From contig JAFCMP010000513.1 of assembly GCA_017506865.1 (NCBI GenBank), forward strand, positions 310,001-374,000: a stretch of 64,000 bases of DNA, given 5' to 3'. This DNA is from Tribonema minus (taxonomy: Eukaryota > Sar > Xanthophyceae > Tribonematales > Tribonemataceae). The notes beneath the pieces were generated by a model, which did no database searches, was not told the DNA's origin, and worked only from the letters and a program-made list of their open reading frames with translations. Positions 60,440 through 64,000 of this stretch are shown piece by piece. Position numbers and translations under genes: made by a program. How positions within the stretch are numbered: position 1 is the stretch's first letter; every line of letters begins with the position of its first letter.

Positions 60440-60960
60440 AGAAGAGCGCCACTGGGCCTGCTGCCCCCACCCTCTCCCCCTGATGGGCTCACAAATTGAG
60501 TCACAATCGCACCTATTGACATGGTAGGCGCACTGTGCACCATAGAATGGAGGCCTCGAGATCCGAACATGTTGCAGCTGTAGTCGCTGGCAGCATTGTG
60601 AGCTGCCACTGCGCCAGCTGCCCTCCCCCGGGCCTTCTGATGGGCGGACACGGGACGAGCACTGTGCATTACCAAACGGAGGCTCCACGTGGCGGTCATT
60701 GCGGGCTGCCACTGGGCCAGCTCCCCCCCACGCACTGCACCTCTTGGCGCGGGACGCGCACTGCACATGTGCAAGACAACTTGAAAGCTGAGGCCTCTGA
60801 GTCCAACTGGCAGTCGTCGCTGGCTGCATCACACGAGCTGCCACTGGACCAGCTGCATTCCACGCTGTCACAATGGTCAATGAGGGTGCACGTGCAATGC
60901 ACGACACACACCAGGCCTCCAAACGAAGGTCGCTGGCGGCACTGAAAGCCGCCACTGCAG
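60440..60960. repeat. Degenerate minisatellite at the right edge of the duplication
   Basis: Three to four loose units of roughly 120 bp carry GGAGGCCTC or GAGGCCTCTGAG, GTCGCTGGC, GAGCTGCCACTG and CCAGCTGC. The equivalent block in unit 1 ends at the duplication junction (54.42-54.64 kb); here it continues into unique flank. Confidence 0.6.
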
Positions 60961-61207
60961 TGCCATCGGCAAGCTTCCCCCCCCACGCTGCTGATGCGCT
61001 CTCTCAAACACACGGCGTGAAGTGTGGCGAGCACTGTGCGCTTTGCTGACATTGCGTCTGAGCTCGCTTCTGTTCCTGTCATCACAGCATCGCACGGTCG
61101 CCAGAACAATGGAGGTCAGGTGTCGCAGTGTCAACAGGGGCCTGAAAGCATGCTGCTGCTTGAGGTGCTTTACAACACTCTGTGCTGCAACTCAAGTCTT
61201 ACCACAG

Positions 61208-61370
61208 TGAACATAATGGCTACATGCACATTACCACCAAGCTGTCGCATGAACCACCACTCCTGCTGCGCCCCTACGATGGCAGACAAGTGCACTGTGT
61301 TCTGTTCGCGAGTGACATGCAACAAGTACAATCGCTGCAAGAGACGAGGAGGCATGTTGGACAGCTGTAG
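61208..61370 (+). CDS. Candidate terminal exon, unidentified
   Basis: After CTTACCACAG the frame reads EHNGYMHITTKLSHEPPLLL, then RPYDGRQVHCVLFASDMQQV, and ends QETRRHVGQL with TAG. The composition is coding-like. A preceding exon may lie at about 61090-61190 (SHGRQNNGGQVSQCQQGPES), but the phases were not reconciled. Confidence 0.4.
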
Positions 61371-61608
61371 AGCTCACAATTGTCGTACTTTGGAAGTACT
61401 GCTGTCCATGATTGCATGCAGTTTACTACGTGCAATGACTACTCATTCTTCGCATATTTGACGGTCATCATGATCGCTGTAATATACATACCACATCATG
61501 CAGAGAGCCAACCTGCTACTACACAGCGCCCGTATGTCACAACCTCAGGAGGCTCACGATACAGCCATCAAAGCCTACCTCATTGCGCGATGAAGAGGGG
61601 GGCTGCAG

Positions 61609-63330
61609 TCATGGTAGGGGTAGGCAGAGCACTGCCGCATATGGCCTGATAGCTCCTGCTCCCTCGTGTAGCTGCGGCTGATCCATGCTGCAAGCCGCTG
61701 GTGCCACCCTCAATCCCAATGCCGCGCGCGCGCCAAACAGGACATCGTCAATGCGCTCTGTGTCGTCTTGATCAATCGGCGAGGAGCATCGCTCGTGTAT
61801 GATGTTGAAGTTCAGGCGCTCGTCCTGCACGCACCAGCCCCGGGCTGCCGCCTGCAGAGCGAAATATGGTGAGTGTAAAATGAATGCGCAGTGCAGAGGT
61901 GGCCGGAGGTAAATCATGATGTATGCTTCTGAGTGTGTATGCCAGAAAGCGCATTGGGGGCGTACAACGGTGCGGTCTGTTGACGGCACTCACACATCGG
62001 ATGATGTGATGTGTTGGCAACTTAACACGTGCGATGTGTTGGCAACTTAACACGTGCAAACCTCAACATGTAGTCAGTTAATGCTGTCAGCACAGGGTCC
62101 ATGAGGTAGTAGCATATGGTACAATACTTGGTATGTACATGGGGGGGGGGGCAGAAAAAGCATATACATCGTTGATTGGGTTCAACAAGCAGGGCTTTGT
62201 GCACCTGCGCTTGAGCGAGCAATCACGCTCCAAAAGTATCTGCTAGTGGCATGCCATCCATCCGTGTACAGCGTTTGTGCAGTGCTTGTGTATGGCTCAA
62301 GTGCACACCTGGCAAGAGCCGCCTGTGCAGGATGCATGCCAGTGGACTGCAGCATGTCATTTGACTCATGAGGCTAGTCAATGTTATGTACTGACACTGA
62401 TTCAATTGTTATACTGCCAGCACCATGTAGCGGTTCATTCGGTATGCGCCGACCAGCAACAGCTGATTACCTGACTCATCAGATGCAGCTCTCACCGTGC
62501 TTGCAAACTGCACCCTCAGTACTTTAATGCTTGCACAGCAGATGACAGCAGCTTACCAGCCGTGTCTCTCTTAATCTCTCGGCGCTGCCCAGGTGCATGA
62601 ATCTCCGCCGCGAGTCTCTCTGGAAGAATGGTGCCTGGCACGTACGTGATGTGCCACTTGGCCAGCGCGCAGTCTCAACCCGTGCCAGATGCCTCCTCAG
62701 GGGTCCTTTGAGCTTAACTACTGTCTATGTATGTACACAAAAGCCCTGATGAGCTGCAGGCACACAGCTAGTGGGTGTTGCTGCGATGCCGCCAGCGGTT
62801 GAGCCATGCTGCCGCCACTGCCCCTGATGCCGCCGCTGCCACCGCCACCGCTGTTGAAGTTGATCTTGAGCGCGGCCCACACCCGCGCCTTCCGTGCAGC
62901 TACGGCGGCCGTGTCTTCTGTCTCGTGCATCTCCCTGAGGTGCCGTGCCTAGGGATTCGAAGTGGAACGTATGGTGTGAGTATAAATGATTGACTCATCG
63001 GATCTCGCACGTCTACATGTATGACGACGGCCTGAGCAATGCCGTGCCAGAGTGTGTGCCGCAGTATGCAGGATTTGACTCACATGTGTCATGGCCCAGC
63101 AGGCTGCGTTGCTCATCTGCCCTCCCTTTTGCTGCTGCCATGACTGAGCATGTTGCTGTCTCATTTGCATACATGTTGACCCATATTCAGTGGAGCAAGG
63201 CGTCAACCAGCATGCAGCACTTGTGGACCATGAAAGGCTGCAGCGGCTGTTCATTAGGTGCGCTCACTACTGCCTCCAGTGACGCGAGCATGCTGCGCTG
63301 GCGACGAGCAGCATGCTCGCCCCATAGTTG
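61609..63330 (-). CDS. Unidentified minus-strand gene, last four exons
   Basis: Four phase-0 exons join without conflict. 63330-63268 reads QLWGEHAARRQRSMLASLEA. 62948-62739 reads ARHLREMHETEDTAAVAARK, ARVWAALKINF and a Gly/Ser-rich stretch. 62673-62557 reads QRDSRRRFMHLGSAERLRET. 61851-61609 reads GWCVQDERLNFNIIHERCSS then IDQDDTERIDDVLFGARAAL, ending in TGA. That is 210 residues plus stop, rich in charged helices. A further exon may lie at about 63895-63782 (AAVEQQQPLHYNAHMEQEPL). The N-terminus is outside or near the right edge, where CAG/GCC triplet runs suggest a low-complexity start. The family is not recognised; no membrane segment or signal is visible. Confidence 0.6.
62009..62059. 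repeat. Perfect tandem repeat, about 25 bp x 2
   Basis: GATGTGTTGGCAACTTAACA followed by CGTGC occurs twice without a spacer, inside an intron of the gene above. Confidence 0.9.
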
Positions 63331-64000
63331 CTGAACGCCGCCATCATGCCATGATGGCCACGGTGCACTGGAAGCTGCTTGCTAAAATGCAAGATTGCAT
63401 CACAAGCCGCCGGTTGACCTTCAAGAATTTTGCGATCTCTTCCTGCACGGAGTGGCGGACTGGGCCCACGGGGGGTTTAAAGCAGCAGTATGCAGGCGGA
63501 TTGGTCACAGCACAGGACGTTGAGCAGTGCACATGTCGGCCACTAGTGAAATATGAAAGTAGTGTTGTCAACTTGTTGAACACATTCATGATATTTGCAT
63601 GATGTGCCATGTGCATGACTCCTTGTTTGTCGCAAATCTGAACACTGTAACTTCAATTGTGTTGTGTGCGGGGACAGGGCTGGTCCTCCACAGCACGCCT
63701 GTGACACACCCTTACGTGATGGCCATGGTGCACCCTGTTGCGTGATGAGGAGGGGGGTGGTAGGCGGGACCACTGCCGCACCACATGGCCTAGTGGCTCC
63801 TGCTCCATATGGGCATTATAATGAAGAGGCTGCTGCTGCTCCACGGCCGCACGATTTGCATGCTGAGCATTGTTGCAGCATCGCCAGCTGTCAACCATGC
63901 CGCTGTAACGCCGTAGCCCGGGGTGACGGTTGCTGTTGCAGCAGCAGCTGGTGCTACTGCCGCTGCCGCCGCTGCTGCTGCTCGTGCTCCTGCAGGCCGC

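Larger units (their letters stand above)
54636..60667. repeat. Tandem duplication, unit 2 (about 6,032 bp)
   Basis: Second copy of 48603-54635 in the same orientation. The right break lies in the minisatellite at 60.44-60.96 kb (after GAGCACTGTGCA, which continues TTACC in the flank and CGTATC at the inner junction). Confidence 0.95.
61579..63811. repeat. Paired similar segments about 80 bp long, 2.15 kb apart
   Basis: 61579-61670 and 63732-63811 share GCGATGAAGAGGGGGG or GTGATGAGGAGGGGGG, CACTGCCGCA, ATGGCCT and AGTGGCTCCTGCTCC or ATAGCTCCTGCTCC in the same order and orientation. The first covers the end of the last exon of the gene at 61609, the second the end of a possible upstream exon. 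Confidence 0.6.

Noticed and set aside
62940-62970. tRNA-like B-box (TTCGAATCC, minus strand)
   Set aside because: No matching A-box or cloverleaf around it. I found no convincing tRNA or rRNA gene in the window.
1-64000. CRISPR arrays, operons, bacterial ribosome-binding sites, integrated viral genomes
   Set aside because: None is visible. Repeats are satellites, minisatellites or retroposons, and the recognised genes are intron-bearing eukaryotic genes.

Overview
The window looks like nuclear DNA of a photosynthetic, flagellate eukaryotic alga. It carries a light-dependent protochlorophyllide oxidoreductase (chlorophyll synthesis), parts of IFT144/WDR19 (intraflagellar transport), many GT-AG introns of several hundred bases to 3 kb, TTAGGG-type interstitial repeats, a satellite array and retroposon copies. 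The POR protein has a glycine-rich C-terminal insertion that I recall from prasinophyte, stramenopile and haptophyte PORs, so a prasinophyte or a secondary-plastid alga is the best guess. The species cannot be fixed from the window.

Layout from left to right: POR (+, 1-5656, 5' end outside the window); a retroposon pair (7.8-8.0 kb); a Zn2Cys6 zinc-cluster regulator (-, 8.2-9.6 kb); a gene-poor stretch with telomere-like patches, an inverted repeat and isolated candidate exons (9.8-17.4 kb); a palindromic GGCGCC minisatellite (17.4-17.7 kb); a damaged or diverged SAC1-type phosphatase fragment (-, 19.4-19.7 kb); a satellite of about 13 monomers of about 179 bp (21.8-24.1 kb); an apparently broken IFT144 (-, 24.8-26.9 kb), one exon of which lies between telomere-like tracts in chromosome-end orientation; a retroposon copy with the end of an ORF (28.2-28.9 kb); an alpha/beta-hydrolase (+, 29.8-39.6 kb); and a HAD-family phosphatase (-, 42.6-50.2 kb).

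From 48,603 to about 60,667 there is a near-identical head-to-tail duplication of about 6.03 kb. It repeats the 5' exons of the HAD gene, a small plus-strand gene and the 3' exons of a minus-strand gene. To its right lies an unidentified minus-strand gene whose last four exons have consistent phases (61.6-63.3 kb).

There is no operon logic here: these are separate eukaryotic genes in repeat-rich DNA. The exon models were built by hand from reading frame, splice signals and phase. Where phases agree across several exons I am fairly sure; single candidate exons are marked as weak. The main points for follow-up are the GTAC-targeting retroposon family, the telomere-like tracts at the IFT144 breaks, the tandem duplication, the higher-order satellite and a strong excess of the palindrome TACTAGTA.
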